64,000 bases of DNA from Galactobacter valiniphilus (GTDB lineage: Bacteria; Actinomycetota; Actinomycetes; Actinomycetales; Micrococcaceae), in NCBI RefSeq assembly GCF_003575975.1, contig NZ_QQXK01000006.1:62001-126000 (forward strand), in the 5' to 3' direction. Shown here piece after piece: positions 25,153 through 35,039 of this stretch; the first letter of the stretch is position 1, and every line of letters begins with the position of its first letter. Under the pieces are notes generated by a model that saw only the letters and a program-made list of their open reading frames with translations, did no database searches and was not told the origin of the DNA. Made by a program: the position numbers and the translations under genes.

Positions 25153-27858
25153 ATGAGCAACGTGGACAGCTTCGGATCCAAGGGCGTACTCGACGTCCAG
25201 GGCACCGAATACGAAATTTTCCGTTTGAGCGCCGTTGAGGGCGCCGACAAGCTGCCGTACAGCCTGAAGGTGCTGCTGGAGAACCTGCTGCGCACCGAAG
25301 ACGGCGCCAACATCACCGCGGATCACATCTGCGCGTTGGCCAACTGGGATCCCAAGGCCGAGCCCTCGGTCGAGATCCAGTTCACCCCGGCCCGCGTCAT
25401 CATGCAGGACTTCACCGGCGTGCCGTGTGTGGTTGACCTGGCGACGATGCGCGAGGCCGTCAAGGACATGGGCGGCGACGCCTCCCGCGTGAACCCGCTC
25501 GCTCCGGCCGAGCTGGTCATCGACCACTCCGTGCAGATCGACGCCTTCGGCAACGAGGCGGCCCTCGAGCGCAACATGGAGATCGAGTACCAGCGCAACG
25601 GTGAGCGCTACCAGTTCCTGCGCTGGGGCCAGACCGCCTTTGATGACTTCAAGGTGGTCCCCCCGGGAACCGGCATCGTGCACCAGGTCAACATTGAGTA
25701 CCTGGCCCGCACCGTCATGACCCGCGAGGTCGATGGCAAGCTGCGCGCCTACCCGGACTCCTGCGTCGGCACCGACTCCCACACCACGATGGTCAACGGC
25801 ATGGGCGTGCTGGGCTGGGGCGTAGGCGGCATCGAGGCCGAGGCCGCGATGCTGGGCCAGCCGGTCTCCATGCTCATCCCCAAGGTCGTGGGCTTCAAGC
25901 TCTCCGGCTCCATCCCGGCCGGCGCCACCGCCACCGACGTGGTGCTGACGATCACCGAGATGCTGCGCGAGCAGGGTGTCGTGGGCAAGTTCGTCGAGTT
26001 CTACGGCGAGGGCGTCGGCGCTGTGCCGCTGGCCAACCGCGCCACCATCGGCAACATGTCCCCGGAGTTCGGCTCCACGGCCGCCATGTTCCCGATCGAC
26101 GACGTCACCCTCGGCTACCTGCGCCTCACGGGCCGCTCCGACGAGAACATCGCTCTCGTCGAGGCGTACACCAAGGAGCAGGGCCTCTGGCACGACCCGT
26201 CCAAGGAGGCCGCGTACTCGGAGTACCTCGAGCTGGACCTGTCCACCGTGGTTCCCTCCATCGCCGGCCCGAAGCGTCCCCAGGACCGCATCGAGCTGAC
26301 GGACGCCAAGACCCAGTTCCGCAAGGACATCCACAACTACTCGACGGACGAGGACACGCGCGGCGTGGGCCGCCCGTCCAAGGCCGTGGACGTCAAGATG
26401 GCGGACGGTCGCGAGTTCGAGCTGGATCACGGCTTCGTGTCCATCGCCTCGATCACCTCGTGCACCAACACCTCGAACCCGTCCGTGATGCTGGCCGCCG
26501 CCATCCTGGCGCGCAACGCCGTGCAGAAGGGCCTCTCCTCGAAGCCGTGGGTCAAGACCTCCGTGGCTCCGGGCTCCAAGGTCGTCACGAACTACTACGA
26601 GAAGTCCGGCCTCATCCCGTTCCTCGAGAAGCTCGGCTTCTTCGTGGTCGGCTACGGCTGCGCCACCTGCATCGGCAACTCGGGCCCGCTCGAGTCCGAG
26701 ATCTCCGAGGCAGTCCAGGCCAACGACCTCTCCGCCGCCGCGGTGCTCTCGGGTAACCGTAACTTCGAGGGTCGCATCAACCCCGACGTCAAGATGAACT
26801 ATCTGGCCTCCCCGCCGCTGGTCATCGCCTACGCCCTGGCCGGCACCATGGACTTCGATTTCGAGAAGGACGCGCTGGGCCAGGACGCCGACGGCAACGA
26901 CGTCTTCCTGAAGGACATCTGGCCGAACCCGATCGAGGTTCAGCAGGTCATGGACGCGTCCATCGACCGCGAGATGTTCACCGCCGACTACGCCTCCGTC
27001 TTCGACGGCGACTCGCGCTGGCAGGGCATCGACACCCCCGAGGGCAACACCTTCGACTGGGCGTCGGATTCCACCTACGTGCGTAAGCCCCCGTACTTCG
27101 AGGGCATGCAGGCCGAGCCGGCCCCGGTGCAGGACATCGAGGGCGCGCGCGTGCTGCTGAAGCTGGGCGATTCGGTCACGACCGACCACATCTCCCCGGC
27201 CGGCTCGTTCAAGTCGGAGACTCCGGCCGGTCAGTACCTGATCGCCAACGGCGTGGATCGCAAGGACTTCAACTCCTACGGCTCCCGCCGTGGCAACCAC
27301 GAGGTCATGATCCGCGGCACCTTCGCGAACATCCGCATCAAGAACCAGCTGCTGGACGGCGTCGAGGGTGGCTTCACCCGCGACTTCACCCAGCCCGATG
27401 CCCCGCAGTCGTACGTGTACGACGCGGCGCAGAACTACCAGGCCGCCGGCACCCCGCTGGTCGTCCTGGCCGGCAAGGAGTACGGCACCGGTTCCTCGCG
27501 CGACTGGGCCGCCAAGGGCACCGCGCTGCTGGGCGTCAAGGCCGTCATCACCCAGAGCTACGAGCGCATCCACCGCTCCAACCTCATCGGTATGGGCGTC
27601 CTGCCGCTGCAGTTCCCCGAGGGCGAGTCCGCCGACACGCTGGGCCTGAGCGGCACCGAGACCTTCTCGGTCCACGGCGTCACGGCGCTCAACGAGGGCG
27701 TCACGCCCAAGACGGTCAAGGTCACCGCGGTGGCCGAAGACGGCAAGGTCACGGAGTTCGACGCGGTCGTCCGCATCGACACCCCCGGCGAGGCCGACTA
27801 CTACCGCAACGGCGGCATCCTGCAGTACGTGCTGCGCAGCATCACGGCCAACGCCTGA
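25153..27858 (+). CDS. acnA: Aconitate hydratase A
   Basis: TCA-cycle enzyme interconverting citrate and isocitrate, 901 residues, IRP1/AcnA type. The three 4Fe-4S ligands are in [11 protein letters not shown] and [14 protein letters not shown]; the C-terminal swivel domain holds [12 protein letters not shown]-like [16 protein letters not shown] 25153 has GAGAGGAG upstream; the frame is open for 25 more codons but these do not resemble the family. Codon use is noticeably more uniform (GCC/GTC/AAG) than neighbours, as for a highly expressed gene. A 127-base leader region precedes it, with a weak TATTGT near 25043; single-gene unit ending at a hairpin. Confidence 0.96.
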   Translation: MSNVDSFGSKGVLDVQGTEYEIFRLSAVEGADKLPYSLKVLLENLLRTEDGANITADHICALANWDPKAEPSVEIQFTPARVIMQDFTGVPCVVDLATMREAVKDMGGDASRVNPLAPAELVIDHSVQIDAFGNEAALERNMEIEYQRNGERYQFLRWGQTAFDDFKVVPPGTGIVHQVNIEYLARTVMTREVDGKLRAYPDSCVGTDSHTTMVNGMGVLGWGVGGIEAEAAMLGQPVSMLIPKVVGFKLSGSIPAGATATDVVLTITEMLREQGVVGKFVEFYGEGVGAVPLANRATIGNMSPEFGSTAAMFPIDDVTLGYLRLTGRSDENIALVEAYTKEQGLWHDPSKEAAYSEYLELDLSTVVPSIAGPKRPQDRIELTDAKTQFRKDIHNYSTDEDTRGVGRPSKAVDVKMADGREFELDHGFVSIASITSCTNTSNPSVMLAAAILARNAVQKGLSSKPWVKTSVAPGSKVVTNYYEKSGLIPFLEKLGFFVVGYGCATCIGNSGPLESEISEAVQANDLSAAAVLSGNRNFEGRINPDVKMNYLASPPLVIAYALAGTMDFDFEKDALGQDADGNDVFLKDIWPNPIEVQQVMDASIDREMFTADYASVFDGDSRWQGIDTPEGNTFDWASDSTYVRKPPYFEGMQAEPAPVQDIEGARVLLKLGDSVTTDHISPAGSFKSETPAGQYLIANGVDRKDFNSYGSRRGNHEVMIRGTFANIRIKNQLLDGVEGGFTRDFTQPDAPQSYVYDAAQNYQAAGTPLVVLAGKEYGTGSSRDWAAKGTALLGVKAVITQSYERIHRSNLIGMGVLPLQFPEGESADTLGLSGTETFSVHGVTALNEGVTPKTVKVTAVAEDGKVTEFDAVVRIDTPGEADYYRNGGILQYVLRSITANA

Positions 27859-27888
27859 TCGCTTCGCCACACGCCGCCGCTAGCCTCT

Positions 27889-27920
27889 GGGCCCCTCCCG
27901 CACCTGTGCGGGAGGGGCCC
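27889..27920 (+). terminator. Terminator hairpin of acnA
   Basis: 15-bp perfect stem (GGGCCCCTCCCGCAC) with a 2-base gap, about 30 bases after the acnA stop. Confidence 0.78.
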
Positions 27921-27993
27921 TTGGCCTTCGCACGATGAGGCGGCTCACGCCCTCGGGCCGGGGGAGTCACGTTCGGGGCCCAGCGTGCGGCGC

Positions 27994-27999
27994 TAAGAT
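27994..27999 (+). promoter_or_regulatory. Possible -10 box of dxs
   Basis: TAAGAT, about 38 bases before the GTG start; a short leader with the GGAAGGA ribosome site would result. Confidence 0.35.
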
Positions 28000-28036
28000 G
28001 GATGCTTGGAAACAGCCAACGGAAGGACACGACGGC

Positions 28037-30064
28037 GTGACGCTGCTTGAGGGGATTCACTCCCCGCGGGACCTGCGCTCCCTTGGGCGCGAGGAGCTCG
28101 CGACCTTGGCTCAGGAGATCCGCGATTTCCTCATCTCTCACGTGGCCAGGACGGGCGGCCACCTCGGCCCCAATCTCGGTGTCGTCGAGCTGACGCTTGC
28201 CCTGCACCGCGTGTTCGATTCGCCGAACGACACCCTCGTCTTCGACACGGGCCACCAGTCCTACGTGCACAAGCTCGTGACGGGCCGGCAGAACTTCGAC
28301 ACCCTGCGCCACGAGGGCGGGATGTCCGGCTATCCCTCGCGCTCCGAGTCGGAGCACGACGTCGTGGAGTCCTCTCACGCTTCGAGCTCGCTCGCGTGGG
28401 TGGACGGGATTTCCCGCGCCAGGGCGCTGGCGGGGGAGACGGACCGCTGGACGGTCGGCGTCATCGGCGACGGCGCCCTGACGGGCGGCATGGCGTGGGA
28501 GGCCCTCAACAACATCGCCGCCGATCCCGAGCGCCACGCCGTGATCGTCGTCAACGACAACGGCCGCTCGTACGCCCCCACGGTGGGTGGTCTGGCCCGC
28601 ACCATGCAGGGCATCTCCGGCACGGTGGGGCGCAAGATCGACAAGGTCCGCGTCTCGCGTCCGTACGAGGACACGATGCGCTTCCTCAAGCAGCGCCTGA
28701 AGGACGGCAACGCCTTCTCGCAATTCACCTACAAGTCCCTGCACGCCGCCAAGGCGGGCATCAAGGACTGGTGGGCGCCGCAAGGGCTCTTCGCCGACCT
28801 CGGCATCAAGTACATCGGTCCAGTGGATGGGCATAATCAGGCCGAGGTGGAGGAGGCGCTCTCCGCCGCCAAGGCCTTCGGCGGCCCCGTGATCGTCCAC
28901 GTCATCACGCAGAAGGGGCACGGCTACGCGCCGGCCGTCGAGGACGAGGACGATCAGTTCCACGCCGTCGGCGTCATCGATCCCGCCACGGGCAAGCCGC
29001 TCAAGGCCTCCTCCGGCCCGTCCTGGACGTCGGTGTTCGGCCACGAGCTCGCCGACATCGCGGACGAGCGCCCCGACATCGTGGGCATCACGGGGGCCAT
29101 GCTCATCCCGGTGGGTCTCTCGGCCATGAAGGAGCGCCACCCGGAGCGCGTCATCGACGTGGGCATCGCCGAGCAGCACGCCGTGGCCTCGGCCGCCGGC
29201 CTCGCGTTCGGCGGCTTCCACCCCGTCGTGGCGGTCTACGCCACCTTCCTGAACCGCGCCTACGACCAGCTGCTCATGGACGTGGCGCTGCACCGGGCCG
29301 GCGTCACCTTTGTGCTCGACCGCGCCGGCGTCACTGGCCCGGACGGCGCGAGCCACCATGGCATGTGGGACATGGCGCTCGTGCAGACGATCCCCGGCCT
29401 GCACCTCGCCGCCCCGCGCGATCCCGGGCGGCTGCGCGAGCTGCTGCGCGAGGCAGTGGCGATCGCCGACGCCCCGAGCGTCCTGCGCTTCCCCAAGGGC
29501 ACGGCCGGCGCCGACATCCCGGCGATCGCCCGCACCGTGGACGGCGTGGACGTCCTCGCCGACTCGGGCGAGGAGGAGCCGGACGTGCTGCTCGTCGCCG
29601 TGGGTGCCTTCGCCGAGCTCGCGCTCGACGTCGCGGCCCGGCTGAAGGACCAGGGCATCAGCTCCACCGTGGTTGACCCCCGCTGGGTGCTTCCGGTTCC
29701 CCGCTCCGTCATCGACATGGCGGACCGCCACCGCCTCGTGGTCACGCTGGAGGACGGCGTGCGCGCCGGCGGCGTGGGCGCTCGCCTGCGCCAGGAGATG
29801 CGCGCGGCCGGCGTGGACACGGGCCTGAACGAGGTCGGCCTGCCGGACGAGTTCCTCGACCACGGCACGCGCGAGCAGGTGCTGAACCGCGTGGGTGTGA
29901 GTGCCCAGCAGATCACGCAGGACGTCGTGGCCCAGGTGCTCGGCACCAAGGTCCCGCGCGCCAGGCCCGTGGGCCAGCGGGCGGCGAACGGCGCCCTGCC
30001 AGTGGTCCCGCTCTTCCCGCCGGCTGGCCCGGCCGCTTCGGCGGAGAAGGACGCCGACGCGTGA
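28037..30064 (+). CDS. dxs: 1-deoxy-D-xylulose-5-phosphate synthase
   Basis: First enzyme of the MEP isoprenoid pathway: condenses pyruvate and glyceraldehyde 3-phosphate using thiamine diphosphate. 675 residues. Landmarks: FDTGHQSYVHKLVTGR, the ThDP/Mg motif GDGALTGGMAWEALNN then VNDNGRSYAPTVGG, and the catalytic Glu in DVGIAEQHAVASAAG. The C-terminal transketolase domain is complete, followed by an Ala/Pro-rich tail. Start GTG 28037 with GGAAGGA 10 bases upstream; an upstream ATG in frame adds unrelated sequence. Its stop overlaps the GTG of the DUF402 gene. Confidence 0.96.
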   Translation: MTLLEGIHSPRDLRSLGREELATLAQEIRDFLISHVARTGGHLGPNLGVVELTLALHRVFDSPNDTLVFDTGHQSYVHKLVTGRQNFDTLRHEGGMSGYPSRSESEHDVVESSHASSSLAWVDGISRARALAGETDRWTVGVIGDGALTGGMAWEALNNIAADPERHAVIVVNDNGRSYAPTVGGLARTMQGISGTVGRKIDKVRVSRPYEDTMRFLKQRLKDGNAFSQFTYKSLHAAKAGIKDWWAPQGLFADLGIKYIGPVDGHNQAEVEEALSAAKAFGGPVIVHVITQKGHGYAPAVEDEDDQFHAVGVIDPATGKPLKASSGPSWTSVFGHELADIADERPDIVGITGAMLIPVGLSAMKERHPERVIDVGIAEQHAVASAAGLAFGGFHPVVAVYATFLNRAYDQLLMDVALHRAGVTFVLDRAGVTGPDGASHHGMWDMALVQTIPGLHLAAPRDPGRLRELLREAVAIADAPSVLRFPKGTAGADIPAIARTVDGVDVLADSGEEEPDVLLVAVGAFAELALDVAARLKDQGISSTVVDPRWVLPVPRSVIDMADRHRLVVTLEDGVRAGGVGARLRQEMRAAGVDTGLNEVGLPDEFLDHGTREQVLNRVGVSAQQITQDVVAQVLGTKVPRARPVGQRAANGALPVVPLFPPAGPAASAEKDADA

Positions 30065-30651
30065 GCGCCCCCCAGGGCCTGCCCCGGCGCCCCGTGAGCT
30101 TCACCGCGGGCGAGACCGTGGTGACGCGCGCCTGGAAGCACGACGGCCAGGCTCATTGGGTGGTCCCGGGGCTCGCCCTCGGCTCGGACGAGCACGGCGA
30201 GTGGATCTACCAGCCGGCTGGCAGTTTCATCGCCCGCCCCGGCATGGCGTTTTTTGCCCGTTCGGACGCCGTGACGCTCTCGCCCGCGTCGGGGGAGTGG
30301 CTCGCCACCTTCCACTCCGGCGAGGACCGCAACGGCCTGTTGCTCTACATCGACCTCTCGACGGCCATCGGCTGGGCGCCGCTCGGCCCGCGCGGCCACG
30401 AGCTGCACTCGATCGACATGGACCTCGACGTCGTGGAGCGCGCCGGGCGCGGCATCTATCTCGACGACGAGGACGAGTTCGAGGAACACCGGGTGGCCTT
30501 CGGTTACCCGGACGAGCTGACCTCGGCCATCGCGGCCGAGGCCCAGGACCTCTTGGCCCGCGTGGCCGCCCGCCAGGCGCCCTTCGACGGCGCCGCGCTG
30601 AGTCGCTTCGATCAGGGCCGCGCCCTGCTCGACGCCGCCTCGGCTCGCTGA
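30061..30651 (+). CDS. DUF402 domain protein (nucleoside diphosphatase-like)
   Basis: 196 residues. The DUF402 barrel is visible as WIYQPAGSFIARPGMAFFA... then YIDLSTAIGW and the acidic metal-binding string DMDLDVVERAGRGIYLDDEDEFEEHRVAFGYP that binds Mg/Mn in characterised members, which hydrolyse nucleoside di- or triphosphates. Catalysis here is inferred from these residues only. GTG start shares GTGA with the dxs stop, so it is translated with dxs; the following gene is 29 bases on. Confidence 0.82.
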   Translation: MSAPQGLPRRPVSFTAGETVVTRAWKHDGQAHWVVPGLALGSDEHGEWIYQPAGSFIARPGMAFFARSDAVTLSPASGEWLATFHSGEDRNGLLLYIDLSTAIGWAPLGPRGHELHSIDMDLDVVERAGRGIYLDDEDEFEEHRVAFGYPDELTSAIAAEAQDLLARVAARQAPFDGAALSRFDQGRALLDAASAR

Positions 30652-30680
30652 CACTTTTTCCCCACCGAAAGGCACCTTCG

Positions 30681-31271
30681 ATGCCCATCCTGCGCAGCTA
30701 CCGCACCGACGAGGACGGCCAGCTCTCCTTCCGCGAGGCCTGGTACGACGAGGAGGTCGCGCAGTTTGTCATCAACCGCGGCCCCGTCGGCCACCTCTCC
30801 GAGACGCCCGTCGTCGAGGACGACGTCACCCCGGAGGCCGGCGAGGCGCTCCTCGAGGCCTTCGAGGAGGCCTGCCAGGAGGACGGCTACCGCGAGCTGG
30901 GCCAGGACGAGCAGTTCTGGCTGTACGTGCGCTTCCCGTCCAAGACGGCCGGCGGCTCACCCCGTGAGCACAGCCTGCGCGACGCAGTGGTCGGCGGCCT
31001 GACGGGCCACCTGGCCTGGCGCGGCCTCGGCACGGTGGAGGGCTCCGTCTTCGGCCCCGGCCGCCTGACGATCGCCGTCCTGACGCCCGAGCCCAAGGGC
31101 GCGCTCAAGGCCACGATCTCCTGCCTGCGCGAGGTCGCGAAGTCGGACCTGACCAAGGCCGTCATCGCGGTGGCCCCCGGTGCCGAGCCGTCCGCCGCCA
31201 AGATCAAGCACCCGCTGCCCGCCGAGGGCGACTTCCCCGTGGACGAGCTGCCGGAGGCGGAGGAGGCCTGA
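30681..31271 (+). CDS. Uncharacterised protein, acidic, soluble
   Basis: 196 residues, not recognised. ATG 30681 is preceded by GAAAGG. The protein begins PILRSYRTDEDGQLSFREAW, has acidic patches and a Glu-rich C-terminus, no membrane segment and no cysteine motif (one Cys near 78 and one near 150). The region ALKATISCLREVAKSDLTKAVI looks like a helix-strand pair of an alpha/beta fold. Downstream of dxs-DUF402 on the same strand, so it may belong to that operon. I would not assign a function. Confidence 0.75.
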   Translation: MPILRSYRTDEDGQLSFREAWYDEEVAQFVINRGPVGHLSETPVVEDDVTPEAGEALLEAFEEACQEDGYRELGQDEQFWLYVRFPSKTAGGSPREHSLRDAVVGGLTGHLAWRGLGTVEGSVFGPGRLTIAVLTPEPKGALKATISCLREVAKSDLTKAVIAVAPGAEPSAAKIKHPLPAEGDFPVDELPEAEEA

Positions 31272-31297
31272 GCCTTCAGGCACACCCCGTTCGTGCG

Positions 31298-31303
31298 TAG
31301 GAT
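31298..31303 (+). promoter_or_regulatory. -10 box for a leaderless mRNA
   Basis: TAGGAT, 7 bases before ATG 31311. Confidence 0.42.
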
Positions 31304-31310
31304 GCGCGGC

Positions 31311-32024
31311 ATGCCCCAGCGCCGCCGACCCGCCCTCGCGGAGGCCAGGGGCGGAGGGAGCCGCGATCTTCCGGGCGGTGGCCGCGCGGAGGGAACGCTC
31401 GTCGTGGCTCCGGACGCCCCGCGGGAACTCATGCTGGAGTTGGCTGCCCGCGCCCAGGGGTATGTGCCCTCGGGTCCAGGGCCGCGAAGGATGACGACGG
31501 TCGTCATCGAGCACGGCGACGACGCGGTCGAGGTCGGCGATTCCGCCGAGGTGGCCGCGGCCCGGATCGACGGGCTCCTGGCCCTGAGCGGGGAGGGCCA
31601 GGTCGGCGAGATCAGCATCGGGACCGGCGCCGGGGACGAACGGGTCGAGGTGCGGGCGCAGGACACGCTGCTCTGCCAGCAGCCGGCGCTCTTCGAGCGG
31701 GTGCGCTCCCTGTCGATTCCGCGGGCCACCGGCAGCGGGCCCCTCGGCGTGGCGCTGTTTGCCTACGGCACCGCGCCGGTGCTCTCGGCCAAGGCCGGGG
31801 CGGCCCTTCCGTCCCCCGCTGTGGCGGCCTGGGAACGGCTCTGCCCGCCCGGCGAACCGGTGAACAGCCTGAGGCTGATCGACGACACCTTGAGCGTCGA
31901 GGCGATTCAGGCCTCGGACCTCCCGGCGGTGCGCTCTCGCCTGCTTGAGGGAAGCCTCGCCGGCCTCAAGATCAAGCTTGGCTACATCGGCAAGCAGCCG
32001 GTGTTGTGGGACCCGGCGGGCTGA
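31311..32024 (+). CDS. Uncharacterised protein
   Basis: 237 residues, not recognised. A basic, Gly/Arg-rich N-terminal stretch of about 35 residues is followed by a region with regular strand-helix alternation and no membrane segment. The end, GLKIKLGYIGKQPVLWDPAG, is the least low-complexity part. Starts upstream in the frame (GTG 31293, ATG 31302) are possible, but ATG 31311 has TAGGAT at exactly 7 bases. Same strand as its neighbours, with its own likely promoter. Function open; reality supported by frame, base use and stop-free length only. Confidence 0.68.
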   Translation: MPQRRRPALAEARGGGSRDLPGGGRAEGTLVVAPDAPRELMLELAARAQGYVPSGPGPRRMTTVVIEHGDDAVEVGDSAEVAAARIDGLLALSGEGQVGEISIGTGAGDERVEVRAQDTLLCQQPALFERVRSLSIPRATGSGPLGVALFAYGTAPVLSAKAGAALPSPAVAAWERLCPPGEPVNSLRLIDDTLSVEAIQASDLPAVRSRLLEGSLAGLKIKLGYIGKQPVLWDPAG

Positions 32025-32050
32025 GACCGACGCTCGGTCGCCCTCCTGGC

Positions 32051-32056
32051 TAGGCT
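32051..32056 (+). promoter_or_regulatory. -10 box for a leaderless mRNA (aldo/keto reductase)
   Basis: TAGGCT, 7 bases before ATG 32064. Confidence 0.45.
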
Positions 32057-32063
32057 GAGGGGC

Positions 32064-33047
32064 ATGAGCGAGATGAACTATGTGCACCTGGGCAAGAGCG
32101 GCCTCGTGGTCTCCGAGATCGGCCTCGGCTGCAACAACCTGGGTCGCCCCGGCACCGCCACCCTGACGCAGGAGGGCACCGACGCGGTGGTCCACGCGGC
32201 CATCGACGCCGGCGTGACCCTGTTCGACACGGCCGACATGTACGGCGCGGAGCCCGGCCTCTCGGAGACGCGGCTCGGCGCCGCCCTGCGGGGCCGCCGC
32301 GACGAGGTCGTCGTCGCCACCAAGTTCGGCATGGACGCCGGGACCGCGAACGGCCTCGACTTCGGGGCGCGCGGTTCCCGCCGCTACATCATGCAGGCCG
32401 TCGAGGCCTCGCTCACGCGCCTGCAGACCGACCACATCGATCTGTACCAGTTCCACACGCCGGACCCGGGCACGCCCATCGAGGAGACGCTCGCCGCCCT
32501 CGACACCCTCGTGCAGCAGGGCAAGGTCCGCTACCTCGGGCACTCGAATCGCGCCGGATGGCAGATCGCCGAGGCCGAGTTTGTGGCCCGCGAGCTGGGC
32601 GTCGAGCGCTTCATCAGCGCCCAGAACCACTACAACCTGCTGGACCGCCGGGCCGAGCTCGAGGTGCTGCCCGCCTCCCGCGCCTACGGGCTGGGCGTGC
32701 TTCCGTACTTCCCGCTGGCCAACGGCCTGCTCACTGGTAAGTACTCGGAGGGCGTGGCGCCCGAGGGCTCGCGCCTCACCCACTCCCGCAAGGAGTACCT
32801 CGCGAACGCCGACTTCGAGCAGCTGCGGGCCTTCGGGGCCTTCGCCCGGGACCGCGGCCTGAGCGAGATCTCCGTGGCCTTCGCCTGGCTCCTGGCCCAG
32901 GCCCCCGTGGCCTCGGTCATCGCCGGCGCGACCCGCCCGGAGCAGATCCGCGAGAATGCGACGGCGGGTGCCGCCCGGCTGAGCGCCGAGGACCTCGGCG
33001 AGCTGGACGCGCTCTTCCCGCCCGCCGCCAAGATCGCCCTCTTCTAA
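32064..33047 (+). CDS. Aldo/keto reductase
   Basis: NADPH-dependent oxidoreductase with a (beta/alpha)8 barrel, 327 residues. The catalytic tetrad is visible: Asp and Tyr in FDTADMYGAEPGLSE, Lys in VVATKFGMD, His in VRYLGHSN. The C-terminal cofactor region SVIAGATRPEQIRENA is intact. Sequence style (LGKSGLVVSEIGLGCNNLG) is that of the Kv-beta-like/YghZ branch. Natural substrate unknown. Monocistronic, with its own -10 box and a terminator behind it. Confidence 0.92.
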   Translation: MSEMNYVHLGKSGLVVSEIGLGCNNLGRPGTATLTQEGTDAVVHAAIDAGVTLFDTADMYGAEPGLSETRLGAALRGRRDEVVVATKFGMDAGTANGLDFGARGSRRYIMQAVEASLTRLQTDHIDLYQFHTPDPGTPIEETLAALDTLVQQGKVRYLGHSNRAGWQIAEAEFVARELGVERFISAQNHYNLLDRRAELEVLPASRAYGLGVLPYFPLANGLLTGKYSEGVAPEGSRLTHSRKEYLANADFEQLRAFGAFARDRGLSEISVAFAWLLAQAPVASVIAGATRPEQIRENATAGAARLSAEDLGELDALFPPAAKIALF

Positions 33048-33078
33048 GAGCAAGGGCCCGACGCCGCCCGCTTGCCTG

Positions 33079-33115
33079 GGGCGTCTCCCCGCGCCCAGGG
33101 CGCGGGGAGACGCCC
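33079..33115 (+). terminator. Terminator hairpin after the aldo/keto reductase gene
   Basis: 18-base arms GGGCGTCTCCCCGCGCCC and its complement around a single central base; flanking GCCCGACG/CGTCGGGC could extend the stem. Confidence 0.72.
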
Positions 33116-33199
33116 GGGCCCCACTCGACGTCGGGCAATTCACAGCGAGGCGGAGCCGACACGCACCCCAATGGTCACGGGCGGATTACGGCCGGCCAC

Positions 33200-33205
33200 T
33201 AGAGT
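33200..33205 (+). promoter_or_regulatory. Possible -10 box of ftsEX
   Basis: TAGAGT, about 80 bases ahead of ftsE. Confidence 0.3.
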
Positions 33206-33286
33206 GACGAGGGCCGGCGCCTCTCTTCCCCGACCCGCCGCACCATCATGTCGCGCGCCGGCGGCCGGTGCGGGAGTGTGGCTCCC

Positions 33287-34042
33287 ATGATCAGATTCGA
33301 CCATGTCACCAAGGTCTACGACGCCCCGGACAAGCCGGCGCTCAACGGCGTCGACCTCGAGGTGGACCGCGGCGACTTTGCCTTCCTCGTGGGCGCCTCC
33401 GGCTCCGGCAAGTCAACCTTCATCCGGCTGGTCCTGCGCGAGGAGCGCGCCACGCGCGGCTCCGTGCACGTCGCCGGCACGAACGTCGACGCGCTGGCCT
33501 CGTGGAAGGTGCCGCGCCTGCGCCGCAACATCGGCGTGGTGTTCCAGGACTTCCGCCTGCTGCCGCAGAAGACCGTGTTCGCAAACGTCGCCTTCGCCAT
33601 GCAGGTGATCGGCAAGTCCCGCGCCATGATCAAGGAGACCGTCCCGCAGGTCCTGGAGACCGTGGGGCTGCGCGAGAAGGCCGGCCGCCTTCCGCACGAG
33701 CTCTCCGGCGGCGAGCAGCAGCGCGTGGCGATCGCCCGCGCCGTCGTGAACCGCCCGGCGATCCTCCTGGCCGACGAGCCCACGGGCAACCTCGACCCCG
33801 AGACGAGCCGCGGGATCATGGAGATCCTCGAGACGATCAACCAGAACGGCACGACCGTGGTCATGGCCACGCACGACGACGAGATCGTGAACCGCATGCG
33901 CAAGCGCGTCATCGAGCTGGACCACGGCAAGGTCATCCGCGACGAGCGCGGCGGCGAGTACCACGCGGTGGGGGACCGTCTCGTGCTGCCCTCCGCCGGC
34001 CAGGCCATCGCCCCGTTCGACTCCGAGGAGGATGAGCTGTGA
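33287..34042 (+). CDS. ftsE: Cell division ATP-binding protein FtsE
   Basis: ABC-type ATPase that, with FtsX, drives activation of peptidoglycan hydrolases at the septum. 251 residues. Walker [11 protein letters not shown]-loop [10 protein letters not shown], signature LSGGEQQ, Walker [13 protein letters not shown] and H-loop ATHDDE are all present. A C-terminal extension of about 25 residues after the ATPase core ([18 protein letters not shown]) is specific to this branch. ATG 33287 with GGGAG upstream. Stop overlaps the ftsX GTG. prfB, usually directly upstream in actinobacteria, is absent here. Confidence 0.95.
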   Translation: MIRFDHVTKVYDAPDKPALNGVDLEVDRGDFAFLVGASGSGKSTFIRLVLREERATRGSVHVAGTNVDALASWKVPRLRRNIGVVFQDFRLLPQKTVFANVAFAMQVIGKSRAMIKETVPQVLETVGLREKAGRLPHELSGGEQQRVAIARAVVNRPAILLADEPTGNLDPETSRGIMEILETINQNGTTVVMATHDDEIVNRMRKRVIELDHGKVIRDERGGEYHAVGDRLVLPSAGQAIAPFDSEEDEL

Positions 34043-34971
34043 AGCTCTCGTTCATGCTCTCCGAGATCGCCTCGGGGCTGCGCCGCAATCTCTCCATGGT
34101 GGTCTCGGTCATCCTGGTCACCTTCGTCTCGCTGACCTTCGTCGGCTCCGCCGCGCTGCTGCAGTCGCAGGTGGGCAAGATGAAGGGCTACTGGTACGAC
34201 AAGGTGCAGGTCGCCATCTACCTCTGCTCGCCCAACCCCGAGACGGCCAATTGCGCCGTGGGAGGCGACGGCAAGTACGCGGCGGCCACCGCCGAGCAGA
34301 CCAAGGGCATCGAGGAGGTGCTCAACTCCGCCGAGCTCAAGCCCTACGTCGAGTCCTTCCAGTACGAGTCGCAGGAGGACGCGTACAAGAACTTCCAGGA
34401 GCAGTTCGGCAATCGCTCGATGGCCGACTCGGTCAAGCCCGAGCAGCTGCCCGCCTCCTTCCGCGTCAAGCTCGTGGACCCCGAGAAGTACGACGTGATC
34501 AACGAACGCTTCTCCTCGCTCCCGGGCGTGGACACGGTCGTTGACCAGCGCCAGTACCTCAACACGGTCTTCGGCATCATCAACACGGCCTCGCTCGTGG
34601 CGGTCATCATCGCCGCGGTGATGCTGGTCTGCGCCGTGCTGCTGGTGGCCACGACCATCCGGCTCTCGGCGTTCACGCGCCGCAGGGAGACGGGCATCAT
34701 GCGCCTCGTTGGCGCCTCGAAGGCCGTCATCCAGACGCCGTTTGTGCTTGAGGGCGTGATTGCCTCGGCGATTGGCGCGATTCTGGCTTCCGGTGTGCTC
34801 TGGGCAGTGCTCCAATTTGTGGTCCAGGATCGGCTGGCCCAGCAGAACCTCAACATGGCCTTTATCGATCCGAGCGAGATGCTCTGGGTGGCCCCCGGGC
34901 TGCTGATAGTGGGAGTTCTCTTGGCGTGGGGCTCGTCCCTGCTAACCTTGAGGCGCTACCTGAAGGTCTGA
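34039..34971 (+). CDS. ftsX: Cell division protein FtsX
   Basis: Permease-like partner of FtsE, 310 residues, four membrane helices: one near residue 22-42, then an extracytoplasmic domain of about 130 residues, then three helices from about 180. The outer domain holds a cysteine pair in [12 protein letters not shown] that could form a disulfide, as in mycobacterial FtsX, where this domain contacts the hydrolase RipC. Last loop [14 protein letters not shown] is typical. GTG start coupled to the ftsE stop. Confidence 0.94.
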   Translation: MKLSFMLSEIASGLRRNLSMVVSVILVTFVSLTFVGSAALLQSQVGKMKGYWYDKVQVAIYLCSPNPETANCAVGGDGKYAAATAEQTKGIEEVLNSAELKPYVESFQYESQEDAYKNFQEQFGNRSMADSVKPEQLPASFRVKLVDPEKYDVINERFSSLPGVDTVVDQRQYLNTVFGIINTASLVAVIIAAVMLVCAVLLVATTIRLSAFTRRRETGIMRLVGASKAVIQTPFVLEGVIASAIGAILASGVLWAVLQFVVQDRLAQQNLNMAFIDPSEMLWVAPGLLIVGVLLAWGSSLLTLRRYLKV

Positions 34972-35039
34972 CCCTGTCCAGCCAGTCCAGGTAGCAATCC
35001 CGGTGCCGTTCGCGCGGTACCGGGGGAAAGGAAGCACCC

